Source: JBGFRR01 sp041695045
GTDB lineage: Bacteria; Bacteroidota; Ignavibacteria; UBA10030
Assembly: GCA_041695045.1 (NCBI GenBank)
Contig: JBGFRR010000074.1
Location: 1 to 64,000 of the forward strand
Direction: 5' to 3'
Length of the DNA: 64,000 nucleotides
Part shown: positions 52,572 to 60,932 of the stretch, one piece after another
Numbering within the stretch: position 1 is the first letter of the stretch
How the letters are laid out: every line of letters starts with the position of its first letter
The notes under the pieces: generated by a model
What the model was told of the DNA's origin: nothing
The model's input: the letters and a program-made list of their open reading frames with translations, nothing else
Databases searched by the model: none
Made by a program: the position numbers and the translations under genes

Positions 52572-53258
52572 TTAAAATCTCCACGCCACGCCGACAAACG
52601 GCGTCCAGTTTTGCGTGCCATGCTCGATGTCATCCTTAAACCGCTCGCCTCCACGCTTATCGTAATAGCGCGAACGATATTCCATTCTCAATACAATGTC
52701 GAGTCGATCGATGAGTTCAACGTTTCCTCCGAAGTTGACCATCCACGCGATGCTTGGCAAGAAAGTGAACGCGTCGGTCGTATTGCCGCTCGCGGATGGG
52801 AGATCGGTGCGGGCATCGTCCGAGCGCGTGCCGAAGAGTCCATAGCCAAACTCAATGAAGACGGCGCGCCATCGTACCTGCAGATACGGTCCCACCCAAA
52901 GCTCCCGAAAGTCGCCACCGATCTTATCCTCCGTGACGGTTTGGCCGGTGGAGGGGTCAATCGTGTTGAACCGCGCCGCGTGACGATTCCCGCGGTCGAA
53001 CTGGAGATACACTCCCGCACTGATTGGCCCCCACACCTCACGCGCGCTGAAGAGCATCATGCCAAACTCCGTCTCGTTGACTAATCGTTCTCCGCGCGGG
53101 TCTCCAACCTCTGCCTTCACCTGCTGTTGAAAGTGTCGATAGGTAAAGCCCGCTTCCACACGCCACGGTGTAGAACTGTTCTTCCGGCCGTCATCATCGA
53201 CAGCAAGCGACGTTACAGGAAACACAAAAAGAACGACGAGGATGATGTGAATACGCAT
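52572..53258 (-). CDS. Outer-membrane beta-barrel protein, unknown function
   Basis: A signal peptide (about 1-20, ending TSLAV) precedes a chain of amphipathic strands (WRVEAGFTYRHFQQQ, VGPYLQVRWRAVFIEFGYGL, LIDRLDIVLRMEYRSRYYD) ending in GVAWRF, a C-terminal Phe as for barrel proteins. It has 228 residues. ATG at 53258 is preceded by GGGAGG at a normal distance. Its stop is separated by 190 bases from the copper-protein pseudogene. It may be a small porin-like or assembly protein; nothing more can be said. Confidence 0.65.
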   Translation of the reverse strand: MRIHIILVVLFVFPVTSLAVDDDGRKNSSTPWRVEAGFTYRHFQQQVKAEVGDPRGERLVNETEFGMMLFSAREVWGPISAGVYLQFDRGNRHAARFNTIDPSTGQTVTEDKIGGDFRELWVGPYLQVRWRAVFIEFGYGLFGTRSDDARTDLPSASGNTTDAFTFLPSIAWMVNFGGNVELIDRLDIVLRMEYRSRYYDKRGGERFKDDIEHGTQNWTPFVGVAWRF

Positions 53259-53278
53259 AGGAGTTCCCTCCCTTCCGG

Positions 53279-53848
53279 TCAGTCGAGTTTGAGCTTTTTG
53301 AGTTTCGGTCTGATGACAAACGCACAATACGGCGCGTTCGGATTGTTGCGGTAATAATCTTGATGATAGTTCTCAGCTTTATAAAACGCGGTGAGGGGCT
53401 GGATTTCCGTCACGATCGGATCCCTGAACTGTTTTTGTGCAGCACGCTTGGATTGTTCCGCGATCGTCTTTTGTTTCTCATCGTGATAGAAAATGACCGA
53501 GCGATATTGTGTTCCAACATCTGCCCCCTGCCGGTTGACCGTCGTTGGATCGTGCGCTTGCCAGAACATCTCGAGCAGCTGTTCGTAGGTGATCTTCGAG
53601 GGGTCGTAGGTGATGTGCGCAACCTCAGCGTGGCCGGTCGTGCCGGTGCAGACTTCTTCGTAGGTGGGGTTCGGCTTGTGGCCGCCGGCATATCCGGAAA
53701 CGACGGAGATGACACCGGGAAGTCGTTCGAAGACTGCTTCGACACACCAGAAACATCCGCCGCCGAGCGTGGCTTGTTCGGTTTGAGCCATCGGTTTGTC
53801 CTTTTGGTATACCTGAAAAAGAATGGTCGCAAGAAAAACAACAATCAT
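53279..53848 (-). CDS. msrA: Peptide-methionine (S)-S-oxide reductase MsrA with N-terminal signal
   Basis: MsrA repairs oxidised methionine. GGGCFWCVEAVF has the nucleophile Cys32, and GYAGGHKPNPTYEEVCTGTT and AEVAHITYDPSKITYEQLL are the family core. ATG at 53848 has GAGGAA upstream and adds a hydrophobic stretch (2-13), so the enzyme is probably exported to the periplasm or membrane-held. The protein has 189 residues. The C-terminal Lys-rich end is normal for non-fused MsrA; no MsrB domain is attached. Confidence 0.93.
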   Translation of the reverse strand: MIVVFLATILFQVYQKDKPMAQTEQATLGGGCFWCVEAVFERLPGVISVVSGYAGGHKPNPTYEEVCTGTTGHAEVAHITYDPSKITYEQLLEMFWQAHDPTTVNRQGADVGTQYRSVIFYHDEKQKTIAEQSKRAAQKQFRDPIVTEIQPLTAFYKAENYHQDYYRNNPNAPYCAFVIRPKLKKLKLD

Positions 53849-53941
53849 AACACTTCCTCGATGAATTGGGATGAGGGGAAAACGCTGTGCGCGCCCGACT
53901 TGTTCCCGGAAGGATATTTCGAGGGCAGAGTGGTAGAACAC

Positions 53942-54871
53942 TCAGCGGGTAAAGAGATGCTTCACCACAAACGCAACATTTGCCGGACGCTCAGCCAAAC
54001 GCCGCATATACCATGGGAACCAGTAGGAACCGTAGCTAATGAGCACGCGCACGCGATACCCCTCTCGAACAAGCCGCACCTGCTCTTCTGATTGAATCCC
54101 GTAGAGCATCTGAATTTCGTACACACAGCGGTCGATTCCAGCCTCTCGACTTTTCTCATCGATGCGTCGCAAAAGCGGGATGTCATGCGTCGCAATCCCA
54201 AGCCGCGCGCCATGTTCCTTCGCGGCCATCAGAAGTTCCATCGCGAGCATAAAAAAATTTTCATCAACATCACGCTTAGAAGGAAAAACCCTGTCGCTCG
54301 GCTCGGCGTACGCGCCCTTCACAAGCCGGATGGAGGGCGCGAGCGGCATGAGCATATGCAGGTCTGCCGCAGTACGATAGAGATACGCCTGCAAACACAA
54401 CCCTACATTCGTGCGAGACGCCCTTGCTCTCATAAAGAGTGAGAGCGTCCGGTCAACATACTCGCTGCTCTCCATATCGACCCAAACCATGCTGTTTGAC
54501 TTTGCCGCGCGGTCGAGAATTCTCAACAGCAAACGCTCACAAAGCTCCTCGCTGAGGTCGAGACCAAGCTGTGTCGGTTTGAGGGAGATCTCCGCGTCGA
54601 AGCCGCGCTGGCGGACGCGCTCCAGAACGTCAAGATAATGATTGCAGACCGCCACTGCTTCTTCTTCGTGTGTGAAATTCTCACCCAGCAGGGTGAGAAG
54701 CGTTGGAATTTGTTTCGACCGGAGCCCTTCAGCGGCGTTCAATGCGTCGTCAATTTCTTCGCCGGGCATGAACCGCTTGACCGCTCGCTTCACAAAGCCG
54801 AACTTCGGCAACGCGTTGTGGAGAGTCGGGTTGCGTGAAGCCCAAAGCAGTACGCTCCGCATGAGTCCCAT
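53942..54871 (-). CDS. Proline dehydrogenase
   Basis: This 309-residue flavoenzyme oxidises proline to pyrroline-5-carboxylate and passes electrons to quinone. LKPTQLGLDLSEEL, VWVDMESSEYVDRTLSLF, VGLCLQAYLYRTAADL, RLVKGAYAEP, IATHDIPLL, EIQMLYGIQ and YGSYWFPWYMRRLAERP are the blocks of the PRODH barrel. It is monofunctional, without the pyrroline-5-carboxylate dehydrogenase domain. ATG at 54871 has AAGGTG upstream. The aldehyde dehydrogenase at 48563 could be a partner only by speculation. Confidence 0.92.
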   Translation of the reverse strand: MGLMRSVLLWASRNPTLHNALPKFGFVKRAVKRFMPGEEIDDALNAAEGLRSKQIPTLLTLLGENFTHEEEAVAVCNHYLDVLERVRQRGFDAEISLKPTQLGLDLSEELCERLLLRILDRAAKSNSMVWVDMESSEYVDRTLSLFMRARASRTNVGLCLQAYLYRTAADLHMLMPLAPSIRLVKGAYAEPSDRVFPSKRDVDENFFMLAMELLMAAKEHGARLGIATHDIPLLRRIDEKSREAGIDRCVYEIQMLYGIQSEEQVRLVREGYRVRVLISYGSYWFPWYMRRLAERPANVAFVVKHLFTR

Positions 54872-54925
54872 AGCGTGCACCTTATGGTCTGAAAGTGAAA
54901 TCGACCGACCAGCCAGCGAGATTCA

Positions 54926-56119
54926 TCATTGAATATCTGGGGGAATTGAAAAGTCCGATGCGTCAAGAATCAGGTCTCGCATTCGCTCTCGCTTGACCCA
55001 TACCTCAACCATGCCGAAGATTCCTTGCGTAAATCGTTTGATGGACACGTATCCTTTTCGATGCATGTCGTACACAACGGCATTAGGTGGCATACCAACC
55101 TGAGGCGGGAGGTCAGAGAGAATGACAACATCGGGATGACGCTTCATCACCGGACTTTCAGCCGGCCCTCCCGGTCTTCCATCACGCACCCATCGAGCCT
55201 GCTCGGCATCGGTCAGCCCTAACAAATCCCACACGACGAATCGGTTCATTGCATAGCTCATTCCCCCCAAACGGACGGCAGCGACTGTTGCACTGGGACG
55301 TATACGCTCGTCCAGCCATCGTCCTGCCTCCACCAAACTTTCTGCGCGCATCACGGGAGCGTACATATCGTTGCGGATGTACTCCAACACTGAAGGCCGC
55401 CATGCAAACACCGCAGAGGCAAGGAAGCCGATCACTGCCACAACGTGAATTCCACGCCGAAGGACCGGCGTTACGTGCTCACTCAGCACATCAAGCAGTT
55501 TGACAAGACGCATCCCGACCGCCAATGCAACGAGCGGTACCACCGGCACAACGAACCGGCCAAACATCATCCAATCCCCTTCGGTATAGACTACAAAGAT
55601 CAAACACGCGATAACGACTGCCAGAACTTGCCGCTCAAGCAGCGTTCTATCGGACTTCAGTTTCAAAACAAGAAGCAGTGTGAGGAAAACCACTCCGCCA
55701 AATGCAAGAATCCACGGCATCAGATAACTGATTGTATCGGTAAGGTCGGGAAAGAGCCCTGGCGGTTTGGCAACCGCGGTATTTGGGAGCCAAGCTCCGT
55801 AGTAGGACAGCCTGAAGGCCTGCCATACCGTAAACGGAGTGACGACGATGAGTGCCGGCAAGAATTCTTCCTTCAGTACACGAGAGAGACCCTTCTACGA
55901 CGGAATTGTCGCCAGAGACCAGAGCATCGCATAGAGCGCTCCTTCAGGACGCGTAACCGACACGAGTCCATGTCCATGAGAGAGATTCCACGCATACCGG
56001 AAACTAATGTAAGCGTCATCGGCCACATGCGGCCAGAGGTACAACTGAAGCAGCAGAACGACAAGCAGAGCAGCAAGAAGGCAAAGCGCTGTCTTCTTGC
56101 GTTCGGCAGTGTGCATCAT
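54926..56119 (-). pseudogene. Membrane glycosyltransferase (GT-C type) with internal deletion and in-frame stop
   Basis: From ATG 56119 the frame encodes an N-terminal helix and HVADDAYISFRYAWNLSHGH, the hallmark of large integral-membrane glycosyltransferases. It then passes at once into RPEGALYAMLWSLATIPS, meets a TAG stop (55895-55897), and continues in the same frame through LPALIVVTPFTVWQAFRLSY and further helices to residue 396 or so. Some 130 residues usually found between the Asp-Asp loop and the RPEG helix are missing. Deletion plus stop make it a pseudogene. The intact family transfers sugars from lipid carriers at the outer face of the membrane. Confidence 0.8.
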
Positions 56120-56487
56120 GAGGTCGATGACGAAGCGGTGGTGAGCGATTGTTGGGGAAGGAATATAGAGCTTTCCTCAGTGAGTTTCCAGCATTCTTTC
56201 GATGACGCAATGCGTAGTGCTTTTGCATCTGAAATAAACTGTAGATTTCATTAGGAATTGATCCGAAGAAATCCTATCTTAACATCGTCAAACAACGGTA
56301 CTCCCTCTATACTCCTTCAAGACGTTCCTGCTTCGGTAGGACCCTCTTACGATCAACTGCTGAACCGAACACCTTTCCAGGTTGCGCCGTCATCAGTGAG
56401 AAGAAGTGGGGCATCAGCCCGTAGATGTGGCGTACACCCTGCCCGACGGTTTGTTGGGTTCATCAATATCAAGAAAGGACGTGTTCC
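56120..56487. other. Intergenic region with a possible BNR-repeat protein remnant, and the cspA leader
   Basis: On the minus strand between about 56460 and 56340, one frame gives ADAPLLLTDDGATWKGVRFS and another VYATSTG, both typical of Asp-box (BNR) beta-propeller repeats, broken by frameshifts. The part next to cspA should be its long leader, but no clear promoter is seen. No intact gene can be supported. Confidence 0.35.
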
Positions 56488-56688
56488 ATGGAAAAAGGAA
56501 CAGTCAAGTGGTTCAACGCAGCCAAAGGTTACGGATTCATTTCACGCTCGGGTGGTGAGGATGTGTTCGTGCACTACAAGGCCATCGCCGGTAACGGATA
56601 TAAAAGTCTGAACGAAGGCGACAACGTGGAGTTCGAGGTCGAGCGAGGCCCGAAGGGCTTTCAGGCCAACAACGTTTCCGTCGTCTAA
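56488..56688 (+). CDS. cspA: Cold-shock protein, CspA family
   Basis: The 66-residue protein has MEKGTVKWFNAAKGYGFISR, DVFVHYKAI and the RNP motifs KGYGFI and VFVHY of the cold-shock domain, which binds single-stranded RNA and DNA. ATG at 56488 follows AAGGAC. It is one of few plus-strand genes, single, with its own terminator. Regulation through the leader is likely by analogy only. Confidence 0.97.
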   Translation: MEKGTVKWFNAAKGYGFISRSGGEDVFVHYKAIAGNGYKSLNEGDNVEFEVERGPKGFQANNVSVV

Positions 56689-56709
56689 GACTGGACTCGA
56701 ACCACAAAG

Positions 56710-56746
56710 AACCCCGCTCCCGATTCGTTCGGGGCGGGGTTTGTTA
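56710..56746 (+). terminator. Rho-independent terminator after cspA
   Basis: Arms AACCCCGCTCCCGA (56710-56723) and TTCGGGGCGGGGTT (56728-56741) pair with one mismatch around a TTCG loop, and TTTGTTATT follows. It begins 22 bases after the stop codon. Confidence 0.9.
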
Positions 56747-57124
56747 TTCGGTGCTGTTACGAAGAACCATTTCTTTACGGTTATGGATGCAAAAAGTCTC
56801 CCACGCCCTTTCTCATTCCTTCCAGAATGGTCGGGTCTGGAGACCCGACCTACAAATGCTTGCACGCGAAAAAAATCGTAAGACGGAACTCAACTTCCCC
56901 TCATCCCGCTTGGAAAAAACAGCGGGACACAATAAACGTGGGGGAAGGAATGCTTCGCCCACACACATGTCGTCCCCCTCGTAGGGGGGACCTGCCTGCC
57001 GGCAGGCAGGCGGGGAGCGCTTTTCAGCGACGCAGGGGGTCTCACACCGTGCTGCAAAATACACCATCTCGTTGTTGACACGGCACTAACTTCATGACAA
57101 AGCCCCTTTAGGATTATATGAATC
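56747..57124. repeat. Intergenic region rich in short palindromes
   Basis: There is no credible gene. The 20-base perfect palindrome at 56991-57010 (CCTGCC repeated, then GGCAGG) and the short palindrome GGGTCTGGAGACCC (56831-56844) mark it. Such palindromes occur as dispersed elements in many genomes. Nothing else is identified. Confidence 0.5.
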
Positions 57125-57721
57125 CTACCTGAACCCCTTTATCTGCTGAGCTATGCCGGCAACACGCCTCCCCAACGCCTCTCCCTTGCGCAGGAAATGT
57201 TCATCGACCGTATCGCTGCGAAACGGCTGTTCATCGGTGATTGCCGATGCCCCGAATGCACTACGCCAATCTTCTCCGCCAACAACAATCATCCCGAAGA
57301 TTAACATCGAATGAAGGATGCTGAGCTGGACAAGCTCCTCACCCGCCGAAATTCCTCCGCCCGTTACAAACGCAGCGCCGATCTTGTTTTTCATCGGACT
57401 CCCCTTGAACGGCCACCGGTTGATGAACTCCTGAACCTGCGGTGCAACCGCGGCATTGTAGACCGGACTTCCAACGATGATCGCATCGGCGGCGTGGAGC
57501 TCGTCCATCGTCACATCGGACACCGACTTAAGGATAACGTGAGAACCCTCGACAGACCGTGCGCCGTTGGCAACGGCTTCAGCCATCGCGCGAGTGTTGC
57601 CGGTTACAGAATAGTAGCAGACAAGAATGCGGGGGGCTTGCTCTTTCTCAACAAACGAGCCCGGCTGTGAGAACAACAAGACAGGAACAAAAAGAAGCGC
57701 AACAACAAGTCGAGTAACCAT
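57125..57721 (-). CDS. Exported flavodoxin/NADPH-dependent FMN reductase-like protein
   Basis: A signal peptide (1-22) precedes a flavodoxin-like domain: VCYYSVTGNTRAMAEAV binds the FMN phosphate, and DAIIVGSPVYNAAVAPQVQE and GAAFVTGGGISAGEEL (about 105-150) complete the site, as in the WrbA/flavodoxin group. It has 198 residues. Flavodoxins are rarely exported, so a periplasmic redox role is possible; the reductant is unknown. ATG at 57721 has only a weak ribosome site. The upstream DNA holds two copies of a structured repeat. Confidence 0.8.
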   Translation of the reverse strand: MVTRLVVALLFVPVLLFSQPGSFVEKEQAPRILVCYYSVTGNTRAMAEAVANGARSVEGSHVILKSVSDVTMDELHAADAIIVGSPVYNAAVAPQVQEFINRWPFKGSPMKNKIGAAFVTGGGISAGEELVQLSILHSMLIFGMIVVGGEDWRSAFGASAITDEQPFRSDTVDEHFLRKGEALGRRVAGIAQQIKGFR

Positions 57722-57750
57722 GTATGTCCCAGAGGATTTTTCGAGAAGAA

Positions 57751-57815
57751 GTCCCAAGGTGGCACACGTTAACGAACGAAGTGAAGTTAACTTGTCTGCC
57801 ACTTTGCGGATCCCG
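57751..57815. repeat. Structured repeat, copy 1
   Basis: A 65-base unit that contains GTTAAC twice in a hairpin framed by TGGCA/TGCCA. It matches copy 2 (57897-57961) at 52 of 65 positions without gaps, and differences fall mainly in the loop and in stem positions that change together. A second small hairpin follows the unit. It lies 30 bases upstream of the flavodoxin start codon. Confidence 0.7.
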
Positions 57816-57896
57816 CCGCTTCATGGCAGGAGAAACCAATCATGCAGTGCCTCCGAGGGGATTCCCCGACAAAAAGCGTCGGGGACACGCGGTTTA

Positions 57897-57961
57897 GTCC
57901 CAAAGTGGCATGAGTTAACGAGCGTTGCAAAGTTAACTCATATGCCAATTTGCGGATCCCG
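57897..57961. repeat. Structured repeat, copy 2
   Basis: The second 65-base unit, in the same orientation as copy 1, forms the hairpin TGGCATGAGTTAAC / GTTAACTCATATGCCA and ends with the same TTTGCGGATCCCG; a CCCGTTC/GAACGGG hairpin follows directly. It lies 31 bases from the 3' end of tRNA-Arg. Confidence 0.7.
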
Positions 57962-57992
57962 TTCGTTTCGTGAACGGGAAAACCCGCTTCTC

Positions 57993-58070
57993 TGGTAGCC
58001 CCGAGAGGACTCGAACCTCCAACCAAAGGTTTAGGAAACCTCTGCTCTATCCATATTGAGCTACGGGGCC
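57993..58070 (-). tRNA. tRNA-Arg (anticodon CCT)
   Basis: The acceptor stem GGCCCCG/CGGGGCT, anticodon loop TTCCTAA with anticodon CCT, T-loop TTCGAGT and encoded CCA are clear. It reads AGG codons. tRNA genes are frequent integration sites, and repeats follow its 3' end. Confidence 0.97.
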
Positions 58071-58130
58071 AAAGTTATGATCGATGCGTGCCGTAACACG
58101 CAAATGTACGAAACATTTCCCACAAGACAA

Positions 58131-60344
58131 TCACCGCACCCTCTTCAGGTACAGGATTCCGAGTGGGGGGAGTACCAGGTTCAGCGAATGCTCACGCCCA
58201 TGCGATACAATGGGCTCAGTCGTAAGCTCACCACCGTTGCCGACGTTGCTTCCCCAGTAGTACCACGAGTCGCTGTTTAACAGCTCCACGTATGTTCCCG
58301 GACTTGGAACGCCAACGCGATAGCCCATCCTCGGAACAGGAGTGAAGTTGCACACAACGAGAATCGAATTCCCAGCATCTAATCCCTTCCGAAGAAACGA
58401 GATAACACTACTGGCCTTATCCCGAAAATCGACCCATTCAAATCCGGTGTAGTGGAAATCAATTTCATACAGGCATGGCTCATTCTTGTAGACGGCATTG
58501 AGGTCGTCGACCCATTTGAGCAGTCCTTTGTGTGAGTTGTAGACAAGCACGTGCCAGTCGAGCGACGTTTCATGGTTCCACTCACGCCACTGACCGAACT
58601 CGTCTCCCATGAACAAGAGCTTCTTGCCGGGATACGCAAACATGAACCCGTAGAGAAGCCGAAGGTTTGCAAACTTCTGCCATTCATCGCCGGGCATCTT
58701 GCCAATCATCGAACCCTTACCGTGAACCACCTCATCATGCGAAAACGGCAACACAAACCGCTCACTGAACGCATAGAGCAGGCCGAACGTCAACTCGTTG
58801 TGATGATATTTGCGATGAATGGGATCATTGGAAAAATACTTCAGCGTGTCGTGCATCCAGCCCATGTTCCATTTCAGGTCGAAGCCTAATCCTCCATACT
58901 CCGGATTTCTTGTCACTCCCGGCCACGCAGTGGATTCCTCAGCAATCATCAGAACATCGGGATGATACTGATGAATGACGCTATCCAGATGACGCAAGAA
59001 GTCGATCGCCTCAAGGTTTTCACGACCGCCGTACTGATTGGGAATCCATTCGCCTTCCTTGCGAGAATAATCCAGATACAGCATCGATGCAACGGCGTCG
59101 ATACGGAGTCCATCGATATGATACTTTGAGAGCCAAAACAGTGCATTGCTGATGAGAAAATTCTTAACCTCATTGCGTCCATAGTTGAAGATGTAGCTGC
59201 GCCAATCCGGATGAAACCCCTTGCGCGGGTCTGCGTGCTCGTAGAGATGCGTGCCGTCGAACTGTGCCAACCCATGCGAGTCCGTTGGAAAGTGCGCCGG
59301 TACCCAATCTAATATCACACCGATGCCGTGTTGATGACACTGATCGATCAGGTACATAAAGTCCGCAGGCGTGCCATACCGACTCGTCGGAGCAAAGTAT
59401 CCTGTAACTTGATATCCCCACGAAGCATCATGCGGATGTTCCATGACCGGCATCAGCTCGATGTGCGTAAAACCATGCTGGAAAACATAGGGAATGAGTC
59501 GATCCGCAAGCTCCCGATAGGTGAGCCAGCGGTTGCCATCCTCCGGGACACGCGCCCACGAGCCGAGATGAACTTCATAGATGGATATCGGTCGCGCAAG
59601 ATGGTCGGTTGTTGACCTTCGATGCAGCCACTCGGCATCGTTCCATGTATAGTGCGTCGATGCCGCAACACGAGAAGCCGTCCGCGGTCGATGTTCCATC
59701 TCAAAGCCATACGGATCGGATTTGTCTAACACCACCCCACTCTTCGTCTTCACCCGAAACTTATACAGCTCTCCCTCTTGTAATTCGGGGATGAACATTC
59801 CCCACACACCCGATTCACCCAACACGCGCATCGCATGACGACGCATATCCCATCCATTGAAGTCTCCGACAACGCTCACGCTTTTCGCGTTCGGTGCCCA
59901 CACAGCAAATCGAACCCCCTGCACACCATCAACGACATCCAAATGCGCGCCCAACTTTTCATAAATCCGATGATGGTCGCCTGCGCGAAAGAGATAGAGG
60001 TCGAAATCAGTTAAGGTTGGGAGAAACGCATACGGGTCATAGAAAGTAACTTCCCCCCATGGGAAGCATGCCCTCACTCGATACCGAAGTGGAAACGAGG
60101 CATCGTGGAGGAGCGTTTCGAACAAGCCGGCATCATGCACACGGTGCATGGGAACTTCACTCTGCACTCCTGCGTCATTTCGCACAACGAATGCCTCGCT
60201 TGCATCGGGAAGATATGCTCGAACGGCAATGGCATCCTGCCCATTATGCGAAACACTATGACTCCCAAGCACCTGAAACGGGTCATGGTGTTCACCATGG
60301 ATGATCTTCCGGATGTCTGTGGGTGATACGGTGGACATGATCAT
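58131..60344 (-). CDS. glgB: 1,4-alpha-glucan branching enzyme
   Basis: GlgB (GH13) adds alpha-1,6 branches to glycogen. The protein has an N-terminal CBM48 pair (about 1-110 and 130-225), a catalytic barrel with nucleophile Asp416 in DGLRIDAVASMLYLDY, acid Glu469 in MIAEES and FSHDEVVHGKGSMIG, and a C-terminal beta domain. It has 737 residues, the long type with an extra N1 domain. It overlaps nadD by four bases. No other glycogen gene is in the window. Confidence 0.96.
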   Translation of the reverse strand: MIMSTVSPTDIRKIIHGEHHDPFQVLGSHSVSHNGQDAIAVRAYLPDASEAFVVRNDAGVQSEVPMHRVHDAGLFETLLHDASFPLRYRVRACFPWGEVTFYDPYAFLPTLTDFDLYLFRAGDHHRIYEKLGAHLDVVDGVQGVRFAVWAPNAKSVSVVGDFNGWDMRRHAMRVLGESGVWGMFIPELQEGELYKFRVKTKSGVVLDKSDPYGFEMEHRPRTASRVAASTHYTWNDAEWLHRRSTTDHLARPISIYEVHLGSWARVPEDGNRWLTYRELADRLIPYVFQHGFTHIELMPVMEHPHDASWGYQVTGYFAPTSRYGTPADFMYLIDQCHQHGIGVILDWVPAHFPTDSHGLAQFDGTHLYEHADPRKGFHPDWRSYIFNYGRNEVKNFLISNALFWLSKYHIDGLRIDAVASMLYLDYSRKEGEWIPNQYGGRENLEAIDFLRHLDSVIHQYHPDVLMIAEESTAWPGVTRNPEYGGLGFDLKWNMGWMHDTLKYFSNDPIHRKYHHNELTFGLLYAFSERFVLPFSHDEVVHGKGSMIGKMPGDEWQKFANLRLLYGFMFAYPGKKLLFMGDEFGQWREWNHETSLDWHVLVYNSHKGLLKWVDDLNAVYKNEPCLYEIDFHYTGFEWVDFRDKASSVISFLRKGLDAGNSILVVCNFTPVPRMGYRVGVPSPGTYVELLNSDSWYYWGSNVGNGGELTTEPIVSHGREHSLNLVLPPLGILYLKRVR

Positions 60345-60922
60345 CTGCGCGTTGCTCTGTAGAGTCGTTTCTTCCTGATGTAACGAGCGACAGACTCTGG
60401 CACGAGATACCGAACCGATCGGGCGTTGCGAAGATAGCTTCGAATCATGGATGAAGATACACTTACCAGCGGGCCATCAAGCCAAATCACTGCCGTATGT
60501 CTGTTCACGCCCCTCTGCTTGTCTTCTCGTCGGTACACAACCAGCGACGCTAGATTTGCGATGTGCCGGTAGTCTTTCCATGTATCAAACGTCTTGTAGT
60601 TATCCTCGCCAATAATAAGAAAGAACCTGGCATCTGGGTACCGTTGGCGTAACTCTTTCAACGTATCAATCGTGTACGACACTCCTCCCCTCTTGACTTC
60701 ACGATCTGAGACAGTGAGCGATGGATTTCCTCGTACTGCAAGCCGTGTCATGGCAAGGCGGTCTAAGCCGCTTGCGGAAGGGCTCCCACTCTTGTGCGGG
60801 GGAAGATATGCAGGAATGAACACCACCGTGTCGAGCTTGAGCTGGACGCATGCCTGCTCGGCGATAATGAGATGTCCGACGTGCGGTGGGTCAAACGTGC
60901 CGCCTAAAATGCCAATTCTCAT
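60341..60922 (-). CDS. nadD: Nicotinate-nucleotide adenylyltransferase
   Basis: NadD adenylates nicotinic acid mononucleotide in NAD synthesis. GILGGTFDPPHVGHLIIAEQ gives the GXFXPXHXGH nucleotide motif, and FIPAYLPPHKSG and VSSSMIRSYLRNARSVRYLV the C-terminal ISSTXXR-like site. The protein has 193 residues, normal for the family. It starts ten bases after the GT9 gene ends and overlaps glgB. Confidence 0.95.
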   Translation of the reverse strand: MRIGILGGTFDPPHVGHLIIAEQACVQLKLDTVVFIPAYLPPHKSGSPSASGLDRLAMTRLAVRGNPSLTVSDREVKRGGVSYTIDTLKELRQRYPDARFFLIIGEDNYKTFDTWKDYRHIANLASLVVYRREDKQRGVNRHTAVIWLDGPLVSVSSSMIRSYLRNARSVRYLVPESVARYIRKKRLYRATRR

Positions 60923-60932
60923 TGCCTAAGTA

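Noticed and set aside
55895..55897. TAG read as an amino acid (code change) in the glycosyltransferase
   Set aside because: Other genes use TAG, TAA and TGA stops normally, and a large deletion in the same gene shows decay.
57880..58070. Prophage or genomic island attachment site at tRNA-Arg
   Set aside because: No integrase, no direct repeat of the tRNA 3' end and no phage genes are in the window; the repeats nearby have their own structure.
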